A DNA stretch of 64,000 nt from Paenibacillus xylanexedens (GCF_007676705.1 NZ_VEBF01000007.1:124001-188000), one strand, 5' to 3'. Shown: positions 17,215 to 25,208, numbered from the stretch's first letter. Notes: generated by a model from the letters alone, not told the origin. Made by a program: numbers and translations.

Positions 17215-18843
17215 TTACATGGATTTTGTCAGTGTAATAGATCCATCTTTTTGTGCCCATTTCACGTCCCAGTTCAGAAGTTCAGCAATGAAGCGCAGGG
17301 GTACTTGTGTACGTCCATCTTTGTTTACAAATACAGTTGCACCCACGTTTTTCTTCACGCCGTTCACTTCCATAACGTTGTTGTTCACCCAGAATTCAAG
17401 AGTATCGTCGCCAGCCATTACGGTTACTTGCTGTGCTTTTTTGTCCCATTTGACTGTTGCACCAATACCTTCACTCAGGAAACGCAATGGAATGTATGTT
17501 GTGTTTTTCCAGAGCACTGGAGTGGTATCCATGTTGGTTGTTTTATCGTTAATTTTCAGCATTTTGCTGTTCAATTGCATCCACACCGTTGTCATTTCTG
17601 GCGCTGGTGCAGGTGTTGTTGGCTCTTGGAATTTGTCGTTGAATTGAGTCACGATGGCATTACCCAGGGCTTGACCTACACCGAACATCACTTTGAAGCC
17701 TTCACGATTCGTTGTGTACGAAGCTTCATAATTACCTGCTGCATATTGATTCAATACATTTTGTACTTGGTTTTCATGCGTTGTCAGTGCTTGTTGTCCT
17801 GCTGCTTTTGGCAGATTGCCAGCTGTTGCCGAATCCAGGAATGTGGCGAACTCTGTTGTAAATCCATCAATACGTTTCTCTACTGCTGCACGAGCCGTAG
17901 CATCGTTGTTTTTAACGGCTTTTACATAGTCGCTTTGTGCATTAACGTGGTTCGTTACCCAAATTTTCTCGAACGCATTAGCACCGTCGTTACCGTAAAC
18001 GGAAGCAATGGCTGCTTTGAAGTCAGCTGTATTTCCAGCTTCAGTTGTAACCAGTGCGTTGGAAGCTGCTGTACGGCCATCGAATTCTTCTTGCATCTGC
18101 AGAGCCGAGAGCGCAAAGTGTTCGGAAGCCAAGTGGTTGAGTGCAGATCTCAGATCAGCTGCTTTTGTATCCGCTTTGGTGTTTTCAAATTTCTCTGGCA
18201 TTTGTGTAGTAATTGCTGTGGAGAGGGCTTTACTTACGCCGAACATTTCTTTGAAACCTTCACGGTAAGCCTTGTATGCGTCAGCATAATCTCCAGCTAC
18301 ATACTCATCGAATACTTTTTGCACGAGATCTTCATGCACTTGCAGAGCCTGTTTAGCTGCTGCTTTTGGCAATTTGCCTTCGGTTGCTGTGCTCAGGAAT
18401 GTGGAGAACTCCTCCACGAATCCGTTGATATTTGCCTGTGCTTGTTTGATCCCAGCCTGATTACCCATTTTGGTTGCTTTGACAAGGTCATCTGTGTATT
18501 TGTTATGAGCACGGAAGATGCGTTCGAATTCTTTGGCACCTGCGTCACCATATAGGGAAGCGATTGCCGGTTGCATATCCAGTGCGTTTTGGTCGAGTGC
18601 TTTGTAAGCTGCGTCTGCATCTTTTGCTCCATCATATGCTTTGGCCATTGCGGTTACTGCAAGTGCAAAGTGCTCGGATAACAGGTGATCCAGGTTCGCT
18701 CTCAGGTCCGCAGCGGGTGTGTTCACGGATGCTTTCATCATCGTCATCGGTGTCTGCGGTGTGGAAGCTGCTCCAGCGATTCCCGGCATCAACAGTGTCA
18801 GGCTAAGTACAGGTGCAATAAATTTCTTCATTTTCATTTTCAT
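17215..18843 (-). CDS. Secreted protein: two His-rich helical repeats plus copper-amine-oxidase stalk domain
   Basis: A 542-residue exported protein. The signal peptide ends near residue 26 (GIAGAAS). Two tandem helical domains (about 44-215 and 228-395) share SEHFAL, YGDAGA/YGNDGA, LPKAA and the ending YREGFKEMFGV/NREGFKVMFGV. Each repeats the same histidine frame: H53/H237, EH at 57-58/241-242, H113/H299 and HE at 170-171/356-357. A Pro-rich linker leads to a C-terminal stalk domain (PF07833 type, about 415-542) with TYIPLRFLSEGIG and VPLRFIAELLNW. That domain usually anchors or presents Paenibacillus exoproteins. The repeats are not a family I can name; the conserved His/Glu suggests metal binding. 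Confidence 0.85.
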   Translation of the reverse strand: MKMKMKKFIAPVLSLTLLMPGIAGAASTPQTPMTMMKASVNTPAADLRANLDHLLSEHFALAVTAMAKAYDGAKDADAAYKALDQNALDMQPAIASLYGDAGAKEFERIFRAHNKYTDDLVKATKMGNQAGIKQAQANINGFVEEFSTFLSTATEGKLPKAAAKQALQVHEDLVQKVFDEYVAGDYADAYKAYREGFKEMFGVSKALSTAITTQMPEKFENTKADTKAADLRSALNHLASEHFALSALQMQEEFDGRTAASNALVTTEAGNTADFKAAIASVYGNDGANAFEKIWVTNHVNAQSDYVKAVKNNDATARAAVEKRIDGFTTEFATFLDSATAGNLPKAAGQQALTTHENQVQNVLNQYAAGNYEASYTTNREGFKVMFGVGQALGNAIVTQFNDKFQEPTTPAPAPEMTTVWMQLNSKMLKINDKTTNMDTTPVLWKNTTYIPLRFLSEGIGATVKWDKKAQQVTVMAGDDTLEFWVNNNVMEVNGVKKNVGATVFVNKDGRTQVPLRFIAELLNWDVKWAQKDGSITLTKSM

Positions 18844-18945
18844 TACGTGTTCACTCCTCGATTATGTGTTGTGTATAATTTGTTTCCTCGCCGTCGTCTT
18901 CATAGGGTGTAACGCAGGGTTCTCTATTCTGGATCACTCAATGGA

Positions 18946-18985
18946 CAAAAAAAATCCGCAGCCTCCAGTGAAGAAAGCCGCGAAT
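18946..18985 (-). terminator. Terminator-like hairpin in the leader of the stalk-domain gene
   Basis: On the minus strand a nine-base stem with two G-U pairs (18977-18985 with 18954-18962) is followed by eight T residues. It lies about 105 bases upstream of the start at 18843. It either ends a minus transcript from upstream or acts as an attenuator. The rest of 18844-19107 shows a ribosome site (GAGGAG) and an AT-rich dyad TAGTTT/AAACTA at about 19009-19024. Confidence 0.6.
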
Positions 18986-19107
18986 GCTTGTTGTATCAAG
19001 GATTTTTATAGTTTAAAAAAACTAAAATTGTCGTGATCTTTTCTATCCAGGACTAGATACATACTGTAAGACAGATACTTCATTTCCCTTTATTTCTCAA
19101 CTAAAGC

Positions 19108-19136
19108 TTACATCAAAGGTTATCCTGAAGTACAAT
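19108..19136 (+). promoter_or_regulatory. Promoter for the small membrane protein gene
   Basis: TTACAT (19108-19113) and TACAAT (19131-19136) with a 17-base spacer, 38 bases before the start codon. Confidence 0.5.
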
Positions 19137-19173
19137 GAAGACAAATCATATCATTCGTGAAGGGGGTCCAATT

Positions 19174-19380
19174 ATGACTTGGTTACCTTATGTTTTAATT
19201 GTAGGTATCGCTTTATTTGGAGGTATTGCTACCATGATCATCGGAAACTCCAAAGCCAATCAGACCAGTAATCCCGAGTATGATCGCCGCACAAAGCAAA
19301 ATCTCAGCAAACTTTCCTATGTATACGTTGGGGCGATTGTCCTTGGTTTTGGCGGACTAATCCTCTATCTTTTTAACTAA
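19174..19380 (+). CDS. Small two-span membrane protein, unknown function
   Basis: A 68-residue protein starting at ATG 19174, preceded by GAAGGGGG; the frame opens earlier at 19135 without a site. Two hydrophobic helices (about 3-22 and 47-66) enclose a polar, positively charged loop (NSKANQTSNPEYDRRTKQNLSK). It has its own promoter. I do not recognise a family; similar tiny membrane proteins are common in Paenibacillus. Confidence 0.7.
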   Translation: MTWLPYVLIVGIALFGGIATMIIGNSKANQTSNPEYDRRTKQNLSKLSYVYVGAIVLGFGGLILYLFN

Positions 19381-19391
19381 AATTATTCGAA

Positions 19392-20267
19392 TCAGCAAAG
19401 AATACGTTCAAACATGCTAAGTATCTTCAGGTTTTGTTCTACATATCCAATGGTTGAGGGGGCGACTCCCCTCTCCCTGATTACCGCCAAAAATCCTCGC
19501 AACATCCATACTTGTATCTGTTCGTATAGATGCCTCCTGCTAAAATTAGCATTCTCCTGCACATAACCATCTTCAAAGTCAGCCATAATCTTTCCAAGTT
19601 CCTGCCTATGTGTTAATGAGGGAATTGTAGAAGTCAGTACAGCTGCCAGATCGAAATGATGATCGTCCATTCTTACTTCACCGAAATCAATAATGTAGAT
19701 GGACTCTTTTGTAAACAACAAATTCCACATGCCCAGATCCCCGTGAATGACTGAATGGTTCGTCTTGCGAAACTCCAGACAATCCTCTGTAAGCTGGGCT
19801 AACGTACGAATTTGTTCAGATGACGAGGCTAACACTACATTGGAAACCTCACGCCATAATTGAGATAACTCGAAACGATCTTCCATACCAGCAACCTTAA
19901 GATGATTCGTCATACGATGAAAAAGTCCGATCACTTGACCTAACCGAACAAAGTCAATGTTACTTTGGGAACGCGGAAGCAAATCCTCTATGTAGATCTG
20001 CAAATTATAAAACTCATTATTATATGTAATATACGGAATCCTATATTTTGTCTGTACCATGGATGGTGAAATGTTTACGGATGCCAATGCCTGAACCATT
20101 TCATACTCAATCCACGCCTGTTGTTCGTTCCTCAGTTTGCGTAAAACAAACTTACCTGATGTAGACTCGATCAACATCGCTTTAGAACTATTACCGTGTT
20201 CTATGGCATTAAATCCTACAATATTCCCAATATCATAATGATCGGCCACGTAATGAAAAATAGTCAT
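19392..20267 (-). CDS. APH-family phosphotransferase (kinase-fold protein)
   Basis: A 291-residue protein from ATG 20267 (GAGGTG five bases upstream). The kinase-like fold shows the N-terminal lobe Lys in KFVLRKLR, the catalytic loop VIHGDLGMWNLLF (HGD...N) and the metal-binding IIDFGE. This is the aminoglycoside/choline/homoserine kinase superfamily (PF01636). Which small molecule it phosphorylates is not evident. Nothing nearby is a resistance cassette, so a housekeeping or spore-related kinase is as likely as drug resistance. Confidence 0.85.
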   Translation of the reverse strand: MTIFHYVADHYDIGNIVGFNAIEHGNSSKAMLIESTSGKFVLRKLRNEQQAWIEYEMVQALASVNISPSMVQTKYRIPYITYNNEFYNLQIYIEDLLPRSQSNIDFVRLGQVIGLFHRMTNHLKVAGMEDRFELSQLWREVSNVVLASSSEQIRTLAQLTEDCLEFRKTNHSVIHGDLGMWNLLFTKESIYIIDFGEVRMDDHHFDLAAVLTSTIPSLTHRQELGKIMADFEDGYVQENANFSRRHLYEQIQVWMLRGFLAVIRERGVAPSTIGYVEQNLKILSMFERILC

Positions 20268-20456
20268 GCCTTCACCTCGTTTCCTGATCCTAAGCGATCT
20301 ATTCAACAGACAGATGCCAGTCTCCTGTCGACATGCACATGTTTACAAGTTGGAGATAATTCAGAATTATTCTGGATATGTTCGGGGTTTAATATAAAGC
20401 CATAAGGGACAGCGAGCTCATCAAACAAAACAAACCCCAACTTGAAGGAGAGATAG

Positions 20457-21566
20457 ATGATGAAAAAAAACATGAAGAAATCCGTAGCAACAATGATGGT
20501 ACTTGGCATGACATTGACAGGAGCGACGGGCGTATTTGCCGGAACGCAGCTGGAGAAAATCTCTGCATACCTTAATCATGGAATTAGCTTCAATGTCGAT
20601 GGCGCGGCGTACACACCAACGGATGGCAATGGCAACAAACTTGCGCCAATTACCTATAACAACTCCACTTATCTACCAGTAAGAGCGCTTGCTGATGCGC
20701 TGCATGTACCCGTATCCTATGACGCCAAAAAAGGACAGGTCATGATCGGCCAAACGACAAGTAATCCATCAGCCTTGACCAATGTAACGTATAGCGCAGC
20801 ACAAAAAGAGGCGATTCAAAAAGCTTTTGCACAATTCGATGGGTTCAAGACCGCTTATGCACCTCAACAGATGATCGCAGGTGACACGTTCAAAAGTGTA
20901 GGTGCGGGTGGCGATGGTGTCAGCTTCATTTTCAACCATATGAAAGTGGATGTGTCTCCAAGAGATTATTCGGACGGCTATACGAGCAAAGACGTGAAAC
21001 TGTCCAATGGCGTTATCGCCAAATGGTACACACCCGATCAAACGGGCATGCTCACGTTCCAACTGGATGATCGTTACGTTACCCTTAGCTCCCCGGATCA
21101 TAAGCTGAGCCAAGCTCAACTGCAACAAGTCGCTGTCTCTGTTCAGCAAGCCAGTAGCAGCAACAATCAAGGAATCTCTGCATTCGCAGATGTGAACTAT
21201 AGCAAGCAACAATTGGATAACATCCGCAAGGCATTCGCGAAGTTTGACGGGTTCACAACTGCCTATGCCCCACAACATATGGTTGCTGGAGATACGTTCA
21301 AAAGCGTAGGTGCAGGCGGTGATGGTGTAAACTTTGTTTTCAATCGCATGAATGTAACGGTATCCCCTAAAGACTACTCGTTCAGCTATGATGGCAAAAC
21401 GGTAAAACTGCCTAATGGCGTATCCGCCAAATGGTATACACCAGATCAAACGGATATGCTCACGTTCAAGCTGGATGATTGTTATGTAACACTCAGCTCA
21501 CCAAATAACCAATTAACTCACACTCAACTGGAGCAAATGGCGGTATCCGTCCAAAAAGTGAAATAA
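20457..21566 (+). CDS. Secreted stalk-domain protein with two tandem repeats
   Basis: A 369-residue exported protein with a clean signal peptide (cleavage near GVFAG, residue 28-29). Residues about 33-98 are a copper-amine-oxidase-like stalk domain (YLPVRALADALHVPV). Two repeats of about 122 residues follow (109-231 and 246-368), sharing AGDTFKSVGAGGDGV, AKWYTPDQT and YVTLSSP. The C-terminal stretch of each repeat resembles the end of DUF4367 domains, a weak match. The second repeat has a Cys (LDDCYV) where the first has Arg. GAAGGAG precedes two adjacent ATG codons. Surface or envelope function is inferred. Confidence 0.85.
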   Translation: MMKKNMKKSVATMMVLGMTLTGATGVFAGTQLEKISAYLNHGISFNVDGAAYTPTDGNGNKLAPITYNNSTYLPVRALADALHVPVSYDAKKGQVMIGQTTSNPSALTNVTYSAAQKEAIQKAFAQFDGFKTAYAPQQMIAGDTFKSVGAGGDGVSFIFNHMKVDVSPRDYSDGYTSKDVKLSNGVIAKWYTPDQTGMLTFQLDDRYVTLSSPDHKLSQAQLQQVAVSVQQASSSNNQGISAFADVNYSKQQLDNIRKAFAKFDGFTTAYAPQHMVAGDTFKSVGAGGDGVNFVFNRMNVTVSPKDYSFSYDGKTVKLPNGVSAKWYTPDQTDMLTFKLDDCYVTLSSPNNQLTHTQLEQMAVSVQKVK

Positions 21567-21588
21567 ACGATAAATAGAAATAAACCAG

Positions 21589-21646
21589 AAACACACATCA
21601 TCTCGGTCCCCTCTATGATTAAGGGCTGATATGATGTGTGTTTTGT
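21589..21646 (+). terminator. Terminator after the repeat protein gene
   Basis: Eleven-base arms ACACACATCAT (21591-21601) and ATGATGTGTGT (21631-21641) with a small inner CCCT/AGGG pair, followed by TTTTG. Confidence 0.75.
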
Positions 21647-21696
21647 CCTATGTAAGCCGAATTTTAGCAATTCTAAAAACAAGGCTTTCGTCCAGC

Positions 21697-21724
21697 TTCA
21701 TTTTGAAAAGGATGGGGTTATAAT
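21697..21724 (+). promoter_or_regulatory. Possible promoter for the WXG100 gene
   Basis: A consensus -10 TATAAT (21719-21724) follows a weak TTCATT at 16 bases; it lies 45 bases before the start. Confidence 0.4.
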
Positions 21725-21769
21725 GGAGTGTACAGCATCTTACAACAGAAGCGAAACGGAGTGGACCTT

Positions 21770-22045
21770 ATGAACCAACGTATTGATCTGTCCCCAGAAG
21801 AACTGCAACAACTTGCAGGTGAGTTCAACAAGGCATCCCAGAACGGACAAGATATTCTTGCCCAACTCAAAACGATGATTGATCAGTCTGAGGGACAATG
21901 GGAAGGCGAACGCCAACGGGAGTTTCTCGGGCGTATGAATGACAGCATGACGAATATCAGTCATTATTTGCGCGGTTTACAGGAAACCAGCACCAGTCTT
22001 CAGCAGACAGCGACGCGTTTCCGCGAAACGGATCAGTCACGTTAG
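21770..22045 (+). CDS. WXG100 (ESAT-6-like) protein
   Basis: A 91-residue helical hairpin protein from ATG 21770 (GGAG eight bases upstream; an earlier ATG at 21728 lacks a site). The turn motif W44-E-G46 lies between two amphipathic helices, as in EsxA/YukE-type substrates of type VII secretion. The C-terminus (ATRFRETDQSR) lacks a clear YxxxD/E export motif. It converges on a cassette encoding a second, larger WXG-type protein. No EssC/YukB ATPase is in the window. Confidence 0.88.
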   Translation: MNQRIDLSPEELQQLAGEFNKASQNGQDILAQLKTMIDQSEGQWEGERQREFLGRMNDSMTNISHYLRGLQETSTSLQQTATRFRETDQSR

Positions 22046-22068
22046 GACTGACCCGTTTATTTTATTTT
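22029..22068 (+). terminator. Terminator at the end of the WXG100 gene
   Basis: CGG-TCAGTC pairs with GACTGA-CCG around a seven-base loop (one internal mismatch) followed by TTTATTTTATTTT. The stem overlaps the stop codon. Confidence 0.8.
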
Positions 22069-22112
22069 CCTTCACATATAAAAAAAGGTAAAAGTGCCCT
22101 TTATAAATAAAG

Positions 22113-22385
22113 TTACTTATTCTCAAGCTCCGCTACAAAAGTCTCTTCCTCTTCGTCCACATATCCTCTGAAAATGATCTCTTCAATATCTTCATGATTA
22201 AAAACATATGTGTAATCCGGATTAATGTATCCCTCCGGATACAGACAGCCAATATAATCGAATTGACGTGGCGGTTCGGTTAGCAGCATCTGCTTTCGTC
22301 CGTAGATGACGAGCTTTTTGGTACCTTCTTTCAACCGAATCACGGAGCCATTAGGCAGTAAGGTAGATGTTTCGTTTGCCATCAT
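22113..22385 (-). CDS. DUF4176-family small protein
   Basis: A 90-residue acidic protein matching the DUF4176 pattern: LLPNGSVIRLKEGTKKLVIYGR, DYIGCLYPEGY, then FNHEDIEEIIFRGY and an acidic tail. DUF4176 genes are recurrent neighbours of WXG/LXG type VII substrates in Firmicutes, but their role is not settled as far as I know. Its ATG overlaps the stop of the membrane protein gene by ATGA, so it is the last gene of the cassette and translationally coupled. Confidence 0.85.
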   Translation of the reverse strand: MMANETSTLLPNGSVIRLKEGTKKLVIYGRKQMLLTEPPRQFDYIGCLYPEGYINPDYTYVFNHEDIEEIIFRGYVDEEEETFVAELENK

Positions 22386-23134
22386 GTAATCTTCCTTTCT
22401 GTATTTTGTGATTTGTTGCTCTGGACTTCCACAGGCGTGTTCAGCACCCGGCGAAGCCAGTAGTACCGATGTACATCCATCATAAAATGAAACACAACAA
22501 AGGCCAGCATGATATACACACTCATGAGTACAACAGCAACCGTCTGTTCTGTAACAAAGGCCAGGGAAATATTAGCCAGCAAGTAACCCCCGCCAGTCAA
22601 CATGGTCAGCGTCGCGACAGGCATACGAGAGCCCTTTTCAGACTTGGGGCTGTTAGGTGACTGCTTCAATCTGTTTATGTGAAACTTCGCATACTGAAAG
22701 AATGCAAAACCATATACGACAAACGAACCAATCGCATACCATGGCGTTGTGAGGCCCAACATGCCGTAGGCAAACTTTTGAATAATAATCATAAAACCCA
22801 ACGAACATACGATACCAAACACACCTCGAAACAGGACATAATTCAATTGCAGCCTGCGGGGAGCCACTATTAGAGCGAGGGCCCACACATTCATCACTGC
22901 CAGAGGCGGCAGTAGTATATATGCATACATAAGTTGAACCGGAACACTGAACACCGGAATCAGCAGGAATACGTTAAGAAAGAAAAGAACGAGCGTACCT
23001 GCGCTGAAACGAATTCCATCCACGGCGTATACCGCAAGATAGTTCTCAAATGCATCCCGGTTGTAGGATGTTCCTTCATACATGGTAGACTCGGAAGTAT
23101 TGGATGACATGGCAGATCGTTTATGACGCTTCAC
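22382..23134 (-). CDS. Multi-span membrane protein, candidate immunity protein
   Basis: A 250-residue integral membrane protein with six hydrophobic segments. The GTG start at 23134 overlaps the effector's TAG stop by one base and has a GGTGG site upstream. There is no recognisable enzymatic motif. Tight coupling behind a putative membrane-active WXG protein is the usual place for an immunity protein, and immunity to pore-forming type VII toxins is typically a membrane protein. Function is inference. Confidence 0.75.
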   Translation of the reverse strand: MKRHKRSAMSSNTSESTMYEGTSYNRDAFENYLAVYAVDGIRFSAGTLVLFFLNVFLLIPVFSVPVQLMYAYILLPPLAVMNVWALALIVAPRRLQLNYVLFRGVFGIVCSLGFMIIIQKFAYGMLGLTTPWYAIGSFVVYGFAFFQYAKFHINRLKQSPNSPKSEKGSRMPVATLTMLTGGGYLLANISLAFVTEQTVAVVLMSVYIMLAFVVFHFMMDVHRYYWLRRVLNTPVEVQSNKSQNTERKIT

Positions 23135-24096
23135 TATTTAAACCACCCGCTAACGGTAGACCAGGCTTTCTTCGCTCCATGTTTCACAACATCCTTCACG
23201 GAATCATCCTGCCCATCGCCATCCAAATCCATATTCATGGTTACCCCTTCTGCAAGATATGTCAAACCTACGGATACACCCAGGCCGACCGCACCAACGG
23301 CTAGGACAGGCGCCGCCGCAGGCAGAATAGCCGCTGCCAAGAGTGTCGCTCCCACCGTTGTTGCTCCACCGACGACAACATTACCGATGATATCACCAGC
23401 AATCTTGTCACCGGATGCATTCTGGCTGATGTTCTCTTGTGTATCTGTGAATACATCGATGCCAACACTGGCCCAGCCCAGCTTGTCCGTTAAGGCGGAT
23501 TTGACTGCATAACCTGGCTTCATCATCGAGGCAATTTCCTTAATCTGAGGCGTAGCGGTTCCGTTTGCTATTTTGGCTTCAATGTCACGGACATAATGAA
23601 TTTTATAATCCCTTGGTCTGCCGTTCACCAATGGATTTCCCTTCACTGAATCGTAGCTTTCGCGAACCAAAATGCGTGGTGTGTTTCGATTCAGCTCCTG
23701 CTTGACCATATAGCCGTTCTTCACTCGGTATCCCAGTTTGGCGACAGCCGCAGCCGCAGTTAGCGTACCTACTGTGCTTCCGGGTCCGTCAAATGGTGCG
23801 AGCAGGTTAACACCCGTAAGGCCAAATGTACCACCCGACTGATCTTCCTGTTCCATCTTCTCCCGAGTCGTCTTTACATACGCAGCCAGCTGCTGCATGC
23901 TCTGTCCAGCGGTCTGAAACCGCTGCTGATGGGTCTGGTACAGACCAATAATGGTCTGTCGATTCCCCGACTGCCAGGCTGCTCCCTGAATGGCGTGTTG
24001 AAGAACACCGTCCACCTGTTGCAGCTGTGCCGTCACTTGTTCAATCTGCTGTGCGAGTGAGTTCAAGTAGTCACCCTTCATGACAATTTTGGTCAA
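23134..24096 (-). CDS. WXG-headed putative type VII secretion effector with Gly/Ala-rich membrane segment
   Basis: A 320-residue protein starting with TTG (AAGGGGGG seven bases upstream). Residues 1-85 form a helical hairpin with the turn W41-Q-S-G44, like WXG100 proteins. The middle has no family I recognise (KNGYMVKQELNRNTPRILV, GRPRDYKIHYVRDIEAKI). Residues 232-284 are strongly hydrophobic and rich in Gly and Ala, then DLDGDGQDD (290-298) resembles a calcium loop. A short amphipathic tail ends in SGWFK. The architecture suggests an exported protein whose C-terminal part inserts into membranes. Overlaps the downstream membrane protein gene by one base. Confidence 0.75.
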   Translation of the reverse strand: MTKIVMKGDYLNSLAQQIEQVTAQLQQVDGVLQHAIQGAAWQSGNRQTIIGLYQTHQQRFQTAGQSMQQLAAYVKTTREKMEQEDQSGGTFGLTGVNLLAPFDGPGSTVGTLTAAAAVAKLGYRVKNGYMVKQELNRNTPRILVRESYDSVKGNPLVNGRPRDYKIHYVRDIEAKIANGTATPQIKEIASMMKPGYAVKSALTDKLGWASVGIDVFTDTQENISQNASGDKIAGDIIGNVVVGGATTVGATLLAAAILPAAAPVLAVGAVGLGVSVGLTYLAEGVTMNMDLDGDGQDDSVKDVVKHGAKKAWSTVSGWFK

Positions 24097-24140
24097 CTGG
24101 ATTCCCCCCTTGGTTACGTTTGTGTATGTCTATATTGGGT

Positions 24141-24980
24141 TTAAACTCCGGGCAGTACATATAACGAACGCGTCGTTAACAGAAACAGGCTTTGCACCAA
24201 TTCTTCTTCCGTCACCTTAAATGCTGTAAACAGACTGGATTCTTCCCCTTCCAGGAACAACCAGTTACCTTGGGTGCTGCCTATAAAATAAATGGTCTGT
24301 GCCTGTCCTTCCTGTCCCCGGGTGTACACATCGAACTGCCCCCACTTCTCAAGCGTGGCAAAGCCCTTCGCCAATGTCTGTAATACTGTGTGATCCAGAT
24401 GATGGTCCTGCTGCAAAATGGACGCGAACTTCTCCATGGGTGAATCGACTGCCAACGCGGACAGACGCTGCAGCGTTTCTCCCTGGATGGTTGTGCGAAT
24501 CGTATCCTGTGATTCAGGATTAACATGGGATGGGGATGGATCGGGTAGTTCAATCCGATTGCCAATGACTTGGAACATATCCTGTAATTCATCAAATGAA
24601 GTCAGTACCGCCTGATCTTCTGCAGGCTTCCATAGCCATTCAACCATCTGCGTACCTGACAAAAATCCATAAGTCACCGACGATTTCCCATCTGCTGCAT
24701 GCAATTCGAGTCGGGTTATTGCACTGCTGAGCTTACAGCCTGTAAGCAGGTTATGTACTTGTGGCTCTATGGTGATCTGCTTGTTATCTTCCACCATAAC
24801 ACCGTCTTCAACAAGACCTCTAAGAATCTGTCCGTAAACCCGTTCTGACTGTACACCCTGTAATTCCGGGTCATTCAGATCCACGAGCAGTTGATTCGCT
24901 TCCGGAATATTCATCAATTGAAACAGAAACAAGGCCTCCCGGCCGGAACACTGAAACGATGTATATGAAGGCAAGGTCAT
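24141..24980 (-). CDS. EspG-like protein, possible chaperone of the WXG effector
   Basis: A 279-residue soluble protein; ATG 24980 is chosen, though TTG 25001 or TTG 24974 are possible around a GGGGA site. Its layout recalls EspG chaperones of actinobacterial type VII systems: an N-terminal helical part with LVEDGVMVEDNKQITIEPQVHNLLTGC, and a C-terminal strand series EKWGQFDVYTRGQEG, IYFIGSTQGNWLFL and FKVTEEELVQSLFLL. The two halves fit the EspG pseudo-two-fold plan. This is my own pattern match, not a search result. It is 45 bases upstream of the effector gene, where a chaperone would be expected. Confidence 0.6.
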   Translation of the reverse strand: MTLPSYTSFQCSGREALFLFQLMNIPEANQLLVDLNDPELQGVQSERVYGQILRGLVEDGVMVEDNKQITIEPQVHNLLTGCKLSSAITRLELHAADGKSSVTYGFLSGTQMVEWLWKPAEDQAVLTSFDELQDMFQVIGNRIELPDPSPSHVNPESQDTIRTTIQGETLQRLSALAVDSPMEKFASILQQDHHLDHTVLQTLAKGFATLEKWGQFDVYTRGQEGQAQTIYFIGSTQGNWLFLEGEESSLFTAFKVTEEELVQSLFLLTTRSLYVLPGV

Positions 24981-25110
24981 TCCCCTTTTCCATGATGTCA
25001 ATTTAAAGAGGTTGGCGAGAGATTCTATTCTTTTATTGTAAAAGGAACCTTGGCTGGGCTCAATGCGCCCCCACTCCTGATCTTAAGCCGTTAGGCCTGA
25101 TTATATTTAC

Positions 25111-25160
25111 CCAAAAAATAGCCAAGTCACAGCAATGACACTGCACTTGGACTATTATTT
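25111..25160 (-). terminator. Terminator after the FGE-like gene (bidirectional)
   Basis: AATAG-CCAAGT pairs with ACTTGG-A-CTATT (one bulged A), with T-rich runs on both strands. On the minus strand it is 49 bases past the stop at 25209 and separates that gene from the effector cassette. The rest of 24981-25208 has no other signal I can support. Confidence 0.75.
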
Positions 25161-25208
25161 TTCTACAATTAGGCCCCACTGAAAGGAAAATGTTTCTTCG
25201 ACAGTTTC

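Noticed and set aside
17251..18555. A 434-codon open frame antisense to the His-rich repeat protein
   Set aside because: It mirrors the codon pattern of the minus-strand gene, is very rich in Cys, Phe and Ser, and has no ribosome site or known domain. Long antisense frames are expected opposite biased coding sequence.
20769..21449. A 226-codon antisense frame within the repeat exoprotein gene
   Set aside because: It duplicates itself in step with the real repeats and has no start signal; it is a shadow.
23134..24096. LXG polymorphic toxin with a nuclease or other enzymatic C-terminus
   Set aside because: The N-terminus is only about 85 residues with a WXG turn, not the roughly 200-residue LXG domain, and no enzymatic motif is visible.
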